Shown here piece by piece: positions 1 through 6,320 of a DNA stretch of 12,422 nt (within the stretch, counting starts at the first letter, position 1; every line of letters starts with the position of its first letter). The notes under the pieces were generated by a model that ran no database searches, was not told the origin of the DNA, and saw only the letters and a list, made by a program, of their open reading frames with translations. Origin of the DNA: Bryobacteraceae bacterium (GTDB lineage: Bacteria; Acidobacteriota; Terriglobia; Bryobacterales; Bryobacteraceae). Location of the stretch: NCBI GenBank assembly GCA_030039005.1, contig JASHQT010000266.1:1-12422 (forward strand), given 5' to 3'. Position numbers and translations under genes: made by a program.

Positions 1-56
1 ATCGCGGGTTCACCAACTGGGCCGCGGTGCTGCGCGACGTGCGCCCGGCGAGATAG
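1..56 (+). CDS. 3' end of an unidentified gene (partial)
   Basis: One frame, with codons beginning at position 3, stays open to a TAG stop at 54-56 and encodes RGFTNWAAVLRDVRPAR. Almost every codon in it ends in G or C, as in the real genes of this window, while the other two forward frames lack that pattern. This indicates the tail of a plus-strand gene that starts left of the window. The 17 residues are too few to name a family. Confidence 0.5.
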   Translation, partial: RGFTNWAAVLRDVRPAR

Positions 57-113
57 GGTGCCTTGGATGACGGACAGGCCGCGTTCTGGATCAACGATTT
101 CGCTTGTACCGCG

Positions 114-545
114 ATGCTAACTCATGTGGAGTTTCGCTCGGACAGGTTCCCTCCATATGAGGGCGAGGAGAAAGAGGTTAACCCTAGCTCTTGGGGCAAA
201 CGCTTGGCTGAGTTCCTGCATGAGAACCTGGCCGCTGAGGGATTTCAGACCGAAAGGCCTTTCTCCGAGGACTGGGGTTGGGTGGTCAACGTAGTAAACG
301 AGGGTTTTCGCCTTTGGATCGGCTGCGGACGTTACCAAGAGTATCCCGATGGATATCTTTGCTTCATTGAACCGCACACGCGTTTCGCTCGAAGGCTATT
401 TCGAAGAATTGATACCCAAGGAACGGTTACCGCGCTCCAGCAAGCCATCGATCGGGTACTCACCGAAGCCGCGGGCATTCGCGCTAAACGCTGGTGGACC
501 TACGAGGAATTTAACCAGCCTGCAAAAGAGTTACCGCGCGACTAA
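114..545 (+). CDS. Conserved hypothetical protein, about 143 residues
   Basis: This is a small soluble protein of unknown function, with no signal peptide, membrane segment or catalytic motif that I recognise. It has a conserved-looking aromatic core (DWGWVV near residue 53, FRLWIGCGRY near 66) and ends with KRWWTYEEFN. The ATG at 114 was chosen because the protein then opens with MLTHVEFRSDRF, which looks like a natural start. An in-frame TTG at 63 would add 17 residues of less protein-like sequence. Neither start has a good ribosome binding site. Codon use is visibly less GC-rich than in neighbouring genes, with many A/T third positions, which hints at a different origin. The last 15 bases overlap the 3' end of the convergent hydrolase gene. 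The frame is probably real; the function is unknown. Confidence 0.6.
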   Translation: MLTHVEFRSDRFPPYEGEEKEVNPSSWGKRLAEFLHENLAAEGFQTERPFSEDWGWVVNVVNEGFRLWIGCGRYQEYPDGYLCFIEPHTRFARRLFRRIDTQGTVTALQQAIDRVLTEAAGIRAKRWWTYEEFNQPAKELPRD

Positions 546-1187
546 TGCGGCAGCAAACGCTTCAAACAATTTTCGATCGGCCTCGCTGACCAAAATCCGA
601 TCTTCCGGGTGCCATTGCACGGCGACGGCAAAAGCGGCTCCCGGCAGTTCGATGGCCTCGATGACACCGTCTTCGGAAATCGCCGAGACCGCGAGCCCCT
701 GGCCCAGGCTCTCGATTGCCTGATGATGCCGCGAATTCACGTCCAGTCCGCCCGCGCCGACGATCCCAGCCAATCGCGTATTCGGCGCGACCCACACACG
801 ATGCGCGGCGGGATGCCTCCCCGGCTCGGCGTCGCCCGGCTTCTGCCGGTGAACGCCCGTGGAAGACAAATGCTGCACCAGCGTACCGCCACAGGCGACG
901 TTCAACACCTGCAGGCCGCGGCAAATGGCGAATACAGGAGCGCCCAAGTCGAGGGCCTCACGCAGGAGGCGCAACTCGAGCTCATCGCGGGCGTCGTCTA
1001 CCTCGTCGCTGCCTGTGTTATCCCGGCCGTAGCGCTTCGGATTGACATCGCTGCCGCCCGTCAGCAGCAGGCCATCAAGTGCCGTGATTGATGGCGGATT
1101 CTGAACGGCCTCGATGCCGACCTCATCGAGAGCGACGAGGTAAGGCCCGAGCCGCGCTGGATTGTTGAAAGTGACCGCTACGCGCAT
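531..1187 (-). CDS. PuuD/C26-type class I glutamine amidotransferase-like hydrolase
   Basis: This is a cytosolic hydrolase of the class I glutamine-amidotransferase fold, closest in motif pattern to gamma-glutamyl-GABA hydrolase PuuD (peptidase family C26). Such enzymes cleave gamma-glutamyl amide bonds. Visible motifs, numbered from the ATG at 1187, are the LDGLLLTGGSDVNP loop near 37-50, the nucleophile elbow AICRGLQVLN with Cys89, the SRHHQAI segment near 152-158, and QWHPED with His193 and Glu195 completing the triad. At 218 residues it is shorter than E. coli PuuD. An upstream in-frame TTG at 1202 is rejected because AAGGAAG lies 5 nt before the ATG at 1187 and makes a better site. No puu pathway genes are adjacent, so the substrate is uncertain. 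The family is secure, the exact substrate is not. Confidence 0.88.
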   Translation of the reverse strand: MRVAVTFNNPARLGPYLVALDEVGIEAVQNPPSITALDGLLLTGGSDVNPKRYGRDNTGSDEVDDARDELELRLLREALDLGAPVFAICRGLQVLNVACGGTLVQHLSSTGVHRQKPGDAEPGRHPAAHRVWVAPNTRLAGIVGAGGLDVNSRHHQAIESLGQGLAVSAISEDGVIEAIELPGAAFAVAVQWHPEDRILVSEADRKLFEAFAAALVAR

Positions 1188-1264
1188 CGTCTTCCTTAAC
1201 AATTATCATCCTGGCAAGTGTCATCCTGGCAAGTGTCGAGGGTGAGGGTAAAATAAGGTCACAT
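1188..1264. promoter_or_regulatory. Divergent promoter region between the hydrolase and the M16 operon
   Basis: These 77 bp separate two divergent genes and must hold both promoters. On the plus strand CTGGCA (1226-1231) and TAAAAT (1249-1254) are 17 bp apart, a plausible sigma-70 pair ending 10 nt before the ATG at 1265. On the minus strand a GATAAT (1202-1207) precedes the hydrolase, with TTGCCA (1227-1232) at a long 19-bp spacing. The two -35 candidates lie in the same tandem repeat and overlap, so transcription in the two directions could interfere. This is pattern-based only. Confidence 0.45.
1206..1237 (+). repeat. 15-bp tandem repeat, two copies plus a 2-bp start of a third
   Basis: The unit TCATCCTGGCAAGTG occurs at 1206-1220 and again, identical, at 1221-1235, followed by TC. 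It sits in the divergent promoter region and includes both candidate -35 elements. It could be an operator pair for a regulator or a recent slippage duplication. Confidence 0.85.
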
Positions 1265-2638
1265 ATGCGCACCGTTGTTTTCGCCGTGTCTTTCCTTGGT
1301 ATTGGCCTGAGCCTTTGCCTGGGCGTTTCCCTCCTCCAGGCTGAAACCGAACCCAAACCTCTGCGGATTCCGATCCAGCAATTCAAACTCGACAACGGGC
1401 TGCGGGTCGTAATGTCCGTGGATCATTCCGCGCCCACGTACGGCATTTCGATCACTTACAACGTGGGATCGCATAACGAGCGCCCCGGACACACCGGGTT
1501 CGCGCACTTGTTCGAGCACATGATGTTCGAAGGCTCGGCCGATGTCGGCAAGGGCGAGCACATGATTCTGGTGGAGGACAACGGCGGGGATATGAACGGC
1601 ACCACGACGGAAGATCGGACTAATTATTTCGAATCCTTCGCGTCCAATCAGCTCGATTTGGGCTTGTTTCTGGAGGCGGACCGCATGCGGTCGCTCGCTG
1701 TGAATCAGGCGAATCTCGATAATCAACGTAATGCCGTACAGGAGGAGCGGCGCTTGAGCGTCGATAATCAGCCCTACGGCGAGACCTCGGAAGTATTGCA
1801 GGGCCTGGTTTACGACAACTTCGCCAACAAGCATTCGGTGATCGGTTCGATGGCCGACCTCAACGCGGCCACAGTCAAGGACGTCCAGGATTTCTTCCGT
1901 ATTTATTACGCGCCGAACAATGCCGTGCTCACTTTGGTGGGGGACTTCGAGCCCCAAGAAGCGCTGGCCAAGGTCAAGAAGTATTTCGGCGCCATTCCCT
2001 CCCAGCCCGCGCCGCCGGTTCCAGATCTGAGCGAACCCGAACAAACGGGTGAGCGCCGCAAGACCATCGAAGATCCTTTCGCTCGCCTGCCCCGTATCGA
2101 TATCGCGTTCAAAATCCCGCCCGGCAATACTCCGGATGAATACGCCCTCGATGTTCTTTCCACCGCGCTAGGCGAAGGCCAATCCTCGCGGCTTTATCAG
2201 AACCTGGTGAAGGACAAGAAACTCGCGGTGAACGTGGCTTGCTACGTCGAGGAGCACAAGGGTCCGTCCACGTTCGATGTAATGGTGCTCGCGCGGCCCA
2301 ATGCCGATTTGAAGGAAGTTGAGAAGGTGGTATACGCGGAGCTGGACCGCGTGAAATCCGAAGCCCTCGCCGCGTGGGAATTGCAGAAGGTCCGCATGAT
2401 GGAGCGCCGCGGAACCGCGCAGCAACTCCAAAGCACGCTGTATCGCGCCTACCTGATCGGCGAGGCCGCCTCGATCTACGGCGATCCGAACTTGATCAAC
2501 ACTCGCTTCGACAAAATCGAGAAGGTTTCGACCAGCGACATCCGGCGCGCCGCGAAAACGTATCTCACCGAAGAGAATCGCACCGTGCTCACCACGCTGC
2601 CTAAGCCCAAAGCCGAAGCCGCCACCGCTGCCAACTGA
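1265..2638 (+). CDS. Exported M16 zinc peptidase, catalytic subunit
   Basis: This is a zinc metallopeptidase of family M16 (processing-peptidase/PqqL-like, M16B size class), 457 residues. A Sec signal peptide covers about residues 1-26, with a likely cut after LQA, so it should act in the periplasm. The N-terminal domain has the inverted zinc motif HLFEH (His81, Glu84, His85), with the third ligand in EE at 160-161 at the expected distance. The M16_C domain spans roughly 205-390. In the glycine-rich region (EGQSSRLYQNL, about 304-314) the Arg and Tyr that normally bind substrate are replaced by Val315 and Val322. The next gene, 11 bp downstream, keeps that Arg/Tyr pair but has lost the zinc motif, so the two probably form a heterodimer. 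AAGG lies 6 nt before the ATG at 1265. Substrate unknown. Confidence 0.93.
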   Translation: MRTVVFAVSFLGIGLSLCLGVSLLQAETEPKPLRIPIQQFKLDNGLRVVMSVDHSAPTYGISITYNVGSHNERPGHTGFAHLFEHMMFEGSADVGKGEHMILVEDNGGDMNGTTTEDRTNYFESFASNQLDLGLFLEADRMRSLAVNQANLDNQRNAVQEERRLSVDNQPYGETSEVLQGLVYDNFANKHSVIGSMADLNAATVKDVQDFFRIYYAPNNAVLTLVGDFEPQEALAKVKKYFGAIPSQPAPPVPDLSEPEQTGERRKTIEDPFARLPRIDIAFKIPPGNTPDEYALDVLSTALGEGQSSRLYQNLVKDKKLAVNVACYVEEHKGPSTFDVMVLARPNADLKEVEKVVYAELDRVKSEALAAWELQKVRMMERRGTAQQLQSTLYRAYLIGEAASIYGDPNLINTRFDKIEKVSTSDIRRAAKTYLTEENRTVLTTLPKPKAEAATAAN

Positions 2639-2643
2639 AGGAG
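2638..2643 (+). promoter_or_regulatory. Strong ribosome binding site of the second M16 gene
   Basis: AAGGAG begins on the last base of the first M16 stop codon (TGA, 2636-2638) and lies 6 nt before the ATG at 2650. It fixes the start and suggests coupled translation of the two subunits. Confidence 0.8.
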
Positions 2644-2649
2644 CTTACA

Positions 2650-4137
2650 ATGACCCGCCGATCCCAAATTCCCGTCCGGTGTTCTATCGCCGCGATGTTT
2701 TCTCTCACGCTCATATCCGCTCAGTCTCCCGAGGATCCCGGCTCCAAGGCGATTCCGATCAGCAAAGTGGAGCGCAAATACAAAGCCCCGGTCTCCGACG
2801 AAATTCTGCATGTGCGATTGCCGAAGCCGGTGGAGATGACGCTTCCCAACGGGCTGACCGTTCTGGTGCTGGAAGATCATCGCCTGCCGCTGGTCACCGC
2901 GCGACTGACGATTTTGGGAGCAGGCGCGCTGTACGATCCGGCCGACGTTCCGGGCCTGGCCGGCGTCACAGCCACGATGTTGAATCAAGGCACGCAAACG
3001 CGAACGAGCAGGCAGATCGCCGAACAAAGCGATGAACTGGGCGCGATGATCCGGGCGGAGGCGCCCTGGGGCGGTGAAACAGCGACGTTCACCGCGTCCG
3101 GATTGAGCGATAACGCGAGCCAATGGATCCCGCTTGCCTGCGATATCCTGCTGCACCCCTCATTTCCGCAAGACGAGCTGACCAATTTGAGACAGCGCAT
3201 GAAGCTTCAGTTGCAGCAGCAGCGCGGAACGACCCGCTTCCTGGTGCAGGAGCGCTTCGACCGGGCCGTATACGGCAATCACCCGGCCGCGGTCACGTCG
3301 CCCACGCCCGAGGCTCTGGATAAAATCACGCCCGCCATGCTGGGCGAATGGCACTCCACGCGATACCTTCCCGAAAACGCGATTCTCGGCATCGCCGGCG
3401 ACATTACGCCCGCGCAAGTAACAAAGATGTTTTCCCCGCTCAACGAATGGAAGGCCGGGCCGGAGAAGGCCGGTCTGCCGCCCGCCACCAAGCCCGTCAG
3501 CGGTCGCCGGATTTTTCTGGTGGACCGTCCCGGCTCCGTGCAGACGGATGTCGAGATCGGGAACATCGCTATCAACCGCACGGACCCCGATTACGTCCCG
3601 ATGGTGGTGATGGACCGCATCGTCGGCGGCGGGGCAGCCGCGCGCCTGTTCATGAATCTGCGAGAAGTACATGGCTACACCTATGGCGCTTACAGCATGC
3701 TGGTGGCGCGCCGTTATGCCGGCCCCTGGATCGCGCAAGGCAGCATGCGAACCGATGCCACCGGCGGCGCGATGACTGAGTTCATGAACGAGATCAACCG
3801 CATTCGCGACCAACCGGTACCCGAGCAGGAACTCGAAGAGAGCAAGCGCTCCATCGTCGCCGGTTTCGCCCTGACGCTGGAGCGGCCCACGGAATTGCTG
3901 GATTACGCGATCGCGGTCAAGGTTTACCATCTGCCCGACGATTACTGGGACACATATCCCGCCAAAATCATGACCATTACCGCCGAGCAGGTGCAGCGCG
4001 TGGCGCGCAAGTACATCGTGCCTGACGACCTGCAAATCGTCGCCGTGGGCGATGCCGCCAAGCTGAAACCCGTGCTCGACAAGTACGGCGCCGTTCAGGT
4101 ATTCGATGCGAACGGCCAGAGGAAAGCAAATCCATAA
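2650..4137 (+). CDS. Exported M16 peptidase-like protein, non-catalytic partner subunit
   Basis: This is an M16-fold protein of 495 residues with an N-terminal signal peptide of about 24 residues (likely cut after ISA), so it should be periplasmic. The segment aligned to the zinc motif reads GVTAT (about 105-109) inside GLAGVTATMLNQGT, where active family members have GLAHLLEHMLFKGT. All zinc ligands there are gone, so it cannot be a peptidase alone. The C-terminal domain keeps the substrate-binding signature GGGAAARLFMNLREVHGYTYGAYS, with Arg338 and Tyr345, which the upstream partner lacks. This split of HXXEH and Arg/Tyr between two adjacent genes is known from bacterial M16B heterodimers such as the Sphingomonas Sph2681/Sph2682 pair, and from mitochondrial processing peptidase. 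A paired role with the upstream protein is a strong inference; the substrate is unknown. Confidence 0.92.
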   Translation: MTRRSQIPVRCSIAAMFSLTLISAQSPEDPGSKAIPISKVERKYKAPVSDEILHVRLPKPVEMTLPNGLTVLVLEDHRLPLVTARLTILGAGALYDPADVPGLAGVTATMLNQGTQTRTSRQIAEQSDELGAMIRAEAPWGGETATFTASGLSDNASQWIPLACDILLHPSFPQDELTNLRQRMKLQLQQQRGTTRFLVQERFDRAVYGNHPAAVTSPTPEALDKITPAMLGEWHSTRYLPENAILGIAGDITPAQVTKMFSPLNEWKAGPEKAGLPPATKPVSGRRIFLVDRPGSVQTDVEIGNIAINRTDPDYVPMVVMDRIVGGGAAARLFMNLREVHGYTYGAYSMLVARRYAGPWIAQGSMRTDATGGAMTEFMNEINRIRDQPVPEQELEESKRSIVAGFALTLERPTELLDYAIAVKVYHLPDDYWDTYPAKIMTITAEQVQRVARKYIVPDDLQIVAVGDAAKLKPVLDKYGAVQVFDANGQRKANP

Positions 4138-4141
4138 CGCG

Positions 4142-4177
4142 ATGGACTACCGTGTCGAGCATGACACCAATGGCTGA
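4142..4177 (+). other. Short upstream ORF repeating the fumarase N-terminus
   Basis: The frame starting at ATG 4142 encodes MDYRVEHDTNG and stops at TGA 4175-4177, just inside the fumC start. Class II fumarases commonly begin with M-[DE]-Y-R-[IV]-x-x-D-T-M-G-E, so this peptide looks like a fumarase start. The fumC frame 28 bp downstream has its own version (MAEHRVASDTMGE). The upstream copy is out of frame. It could be a remnant of a small tandem duplication with a one-base shift, or a leader ORF coupled to fumC. No good ribosome binding site precedes it. Confidence 0.45.
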
Positions 4178-5525
4178 ACATCGTGTCGCAAGCGACACGA
4201 TGGGCGAAATGCGCGTCCCGGCCAATGCGCTCTACGGCGCCCAAACGCAGCGCGCGGTGGAAAATTTTCCGATCAGCCGGCTGCGCTTTCAGCGGCCGTT
4301 TATCCGCGCGCTCGGATTGATCAAAAGTGCGGCGGCGCGAGTCAATGGCCGTCTCGGCGAGTTACCCGCTGGGCTGGCCGCGGCCATCGAGAAAGCAGCG
4401 GAGTCCGTGGCGGCGGGCGATCACGACGAGCAATTCGTGGTGGACATTTTCCAAACGGGCAGCGGCACGTCCACCAACATGAATGCCAATGAGGTGATCG
4501 GGCGGTTGGCAGGGGCGCACCCGAACGACCACGTCAACCGGGGGCAGTCCAGCAACGACGTGATCCCTTCGGCGATCCATATCTCCGCCGCGCTTCTCGC
4601 CACCGAGGAACTGCTCCCTGCGATGGCCGCATTATCCGGCGCGCTCGAGAAGAAGGCGGCGGAGTTTTCCGACGTCGTGAAGATCGGCCGCACGCATCTA
4701 CAAGACGCCGTGCCCATGACGCTCGGCCAGGAGTTTTCCGGCTACAAAGCGCAGGTGGAGAAATCCGCGGAGCGCGTCCAGGCCGCGCTCGATGGGCTCT
4801 ATGAACTGCCCCTCGGCGGGACGGCCATTGGGACCGGGTTGAACGCCATTCCCGGATTTGCCTCGTCCGTTATCGCCGAGATCGCCGCGCGCACGGGCCT
4901 TCCCTTCCGCCAGGCGTCCAATCATTTTGAAGCGCAGGCCGCGAAGGACGCCGTCAGCTTCTTCAGCGGAGCGCTCAGGACCTACGCGGTGGCGCTCACC
5001 AAAATCGCGAACGATATTCGCTGGCTGGCTTCCGGCCCGCGTGGGGGACTCGGCGAGATCCAGCTTCCTGAAACCCAACCCGGTTCCAGCATCATGCCCG
5101 GCAAAGTGAATCCGGTGATCGCCGAAAGCCTGTTGATGGCTTGCGCGCAGGTGATCGGTTACGACGCCACGATCACGTGGTGCTGCGCCGCCGGAAATTT
5201 CGAATTAAACGTGATGATGCCGGTAATGGCCTACGATCTTGCGGAATCGATCGCGCTGCTGGCCGCCGTCTCGCGCAACTTTAGCCGCCGCGCCGTGGAA
5301 GGCCTGCAGGCGAACGCGGAACGAGCCTTGGCATTCGTCGAGCAGTCGCTTGCGATGTGCACGGTGCTTGCGCCGGTGATCGGCTACGAAAAAGCGGCTG
5401 CGATCGCGAAGGAGGCGTATCAGAGCCGGCGGACGGTCCGCGAGGTGGCGCGCGAGAAGAGCGGAATCCCGGAAGAACGGCTGAACGAGTTACTCGACCC
5501 GCGCACGCAAACGGGCATGGATTAA
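4170..5525 (+). CDS. fumC: Class II fumarate hydratase (fumarase C)
   Basis: It catalyses reversible hydration of fumarate to L-malate in the TCA cycle, as a cytosolic homotetramer without an iron-sulfur cluster. Motifs, numbered from the ATG at 4170, are GAQTQRAVENF near 23-33, TGSGTSTNMN near 96-105, GRTHLQDA with the active-site His176, and the signature loop GSSIMPGKVN (305-314). GNFELNVMMPV near 341-351 favours fumarase over aspartase, which shares the signature loop. The length of 451 residues fits the family. In-frame GTG 4152 and ATG 4161 are alternative starts; ATG 4170 was chosen because it gives the usual fumarase N-terminus with no surplus residues. No clear Shine-Dalgarno is present for any of them. 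It lies 32 bp after the M16 operon and may be co-transcribed. The duplicated start region and a hairpin over codons 4-11 are odd. Confidence 0.95.
   Translation: MAEHRVASDTMGEMRVPANALYGAQTQRAVENFPISRLRFQRPFIRALGLIKSAAARVNGRLGELPAGLAAAIEKAAESVAAGDHDEQFVVDIFQTGSGTSTNMNANEVIGRLAGAHPNDHVNRGQSSNDVIPSAIHISAALLATEELLPAMAALSGALEKKAAEFSDVVKIGRTHLQDAVPMTLGQEFSGYKAQVEKSAERVQAALDGLYELPLGGTAIGTGLNAIPGFASSVIAEIAARTGLPFRQASNHFEAQAAKDAVSFFSGALRTYAVALTKIANDIRWLASGPRGGLGEIQLPETQPGSSIMPGKVNPVIAESLLMACAQVIGYDATITWCCAAGNFELNVMMPVMAYDLAESIALLAAVSRNFSRRAVEGLQANAERALAFVEQSLAMCTVLAPVIGYEKAAAIAKEAYQSRRTVREVAREKSGIPEERLNELLDPRTQTGMD
4179..4202 (+). repeat. Perfect 11-bp inverted repeat inside the fumC start region
   Basis: The arms CATCGTGTCGC (4179-4189) and GCGACACGATG (4192-4202) are exact complements separated by AA. 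A related looser dyad, GTGTC-6 nt-GACAC, lies at 4152-4167, exactly 31 bp upstream of GTGTC at 4183. The pair could be an operator, an mRNA hairpin that limits translation, or a by-product of the duplicated coding motif. Confidence 0.8.
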
Positions 5526-5550
5526 GCGAAGGGGCTAAGCGAGCGGCGGT

Positions 5551-6309
5551 TCAAAACCTGGGCAGGCGCCTCAGCAACCCGAAGCCGGGTCCGTGGACTG
5601 GATGCCAGTTCCAATCCATCGCTCCGATGTAGTGCGCGTCCGCGCGATCACTGCCCGCGAGAATCACGTACAATTTGCGGTCCGGATAAGCCAGCAGTTC
5701 GTACTGGCGTTCGGTAGTCGAAAGCCAGCGGTCCTCGGCGGGTTGCCCGAGCGCCCGCACGATCGCGCCGCGATCATCCGCCGGTGTGAGTGGCAACGCC
5801 ACTTGAGCCATCACGGGATAAAAGAGGTGCGCCCCGAGGATACCGCCACGAAACAGGCTGATGGCCAACACGCAGCCGGCCATTCCGAGCGCGACGCCGG
5901 CCACCGCCACCCGCCCGACGCGCGAACTTCGATCGCTCTCCAGGCGGATTCCGACTACAGGCGCAGGCGACGCAGACGACCGAGGCGCGCGGGGACGAGG
6001 CGAGTCGTTCACCGCGCGCGGCATCTCGATCACCCGCCGCTCCGCCGGCCAGACCGCGCCTTCCCGGAACTCCAGTTCCGCCAGCAGTCCGACGATCATC
6101 ACGGGCGCATCCACGCGAGAGACCTCTCCCAGGTAACGGCGCGGCACGAAAACTTCCTTGTTCGTCTTCGTATTGCGCACCAAGACCTCGGACCACGTGG
6201 CGCTGCGATACACCCATTCGTTATGGCCCGCGTGCAAAATCGCGGGGTAAAACGAAAACGGCCGCCGTCCGAGCTGCGCGAGCGGCGGAGGGATGGGCGG
6301 TACTGCCAT
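5551..6309 (-). CDS. Uncharacterised single-helix membrane protein
   Basis: I recognise no named family. The 252-residue protein has a soluble N-terminal domain (about 14-97) containing FSFYPAILHAGHNEWVYRSA, a TWSEVLVRNTKT segment and an FVPRRYLGEVSRVD segment. A Pro/Ser/Arg-rich linker follows (100-118), then one predicted transmembrane helix (about 133-153), then a C-terminal domain with GAIVRALGQPAEDRW, a region around RQYELLAYPDRKLYVI and a WNWHPVH motif. The positively charged segment before the helix suggests a cytosolic N-terminus and an outside C-terminal domain. The gene is 8 bp downstream of the exported protein gene on the same strand, so the two are probably co-transcribed. A TAAAAT box sits 5 nt before the ATG. 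The opposite-strand open frame is Arg-rich and is a shadow. I believe this type of protein is seen in acidobacteria, but that is recollection only. Confidence 0.75.
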   Translation of the reverse strand: MAVPPIPPPLAQLGRRPFSFYPAILHAGHNEWVYRSATWSEVLVRNTKTNKEVFVPRRYLGEVSRVDAPVMIVGLLAELEFREGAVWPAERRVIEMPRAVNDSPRPRAPRSSASPAPVVGIRLESDRSSRVGRVAVAGVALGMAGCVLAISLFRGGILGAHLFYPVMAQVALPLTPADDRGAIVRALGQPAEDRWLSTTERQYELLAYPDRKLYVILAGSDRADAHYIGAMDWNWHPVHGPGFGLLRRLPRF

Positions 6310-6314
6310 GCCTT

Positions 6315-6320
6315 ATTTTA
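6315..6320 (-). promoter_or_regulatory. TAAAAT box 5 nt before the membrane-protein start
   Basis: On the minus strand TAAAAT (6320 down to 6315) is followed by AAGGC and the ATG at 6309. Its first three bases are the stop codon of the upstream gene. It could be a -10 element for a leaderless internal transcript, or a coincidence created by the TAA stop. Confidence 0.3.

Noticed and set aside
1206..1237. CRISPR-like repeat
   Set aside because: The two copies are adjacent with no spacers.
1259..2044. Long minus-strand open frame (261 residues) opposite the first M16 gene
   Set aside because: The plus strand encodes a clear M16 peptidase with motifs; the opposite frame has no family features and arises from high GC third positions.
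3160..4035. Minus-strand open frame of 291 residues opposite the second M16 gene
   Set aside because: It is rich in His, Arg and Gly and has no recognisable domain; the plus-strand M16 gene explains the region.
4170..5525. Aspartate ammonia-lyase (AspA) as the identity of the fumarase gene
   Set aside because: The GSSIMPGKVN loop is shared, but GNFELNVMMPV and the N-terminal motif fit fumarase better.
5526..5550. Terminator between the convergent fumC and membrane-protein genes
   Set aside because: The 25-bp gap holds no stem-loop with a T run on either strand.
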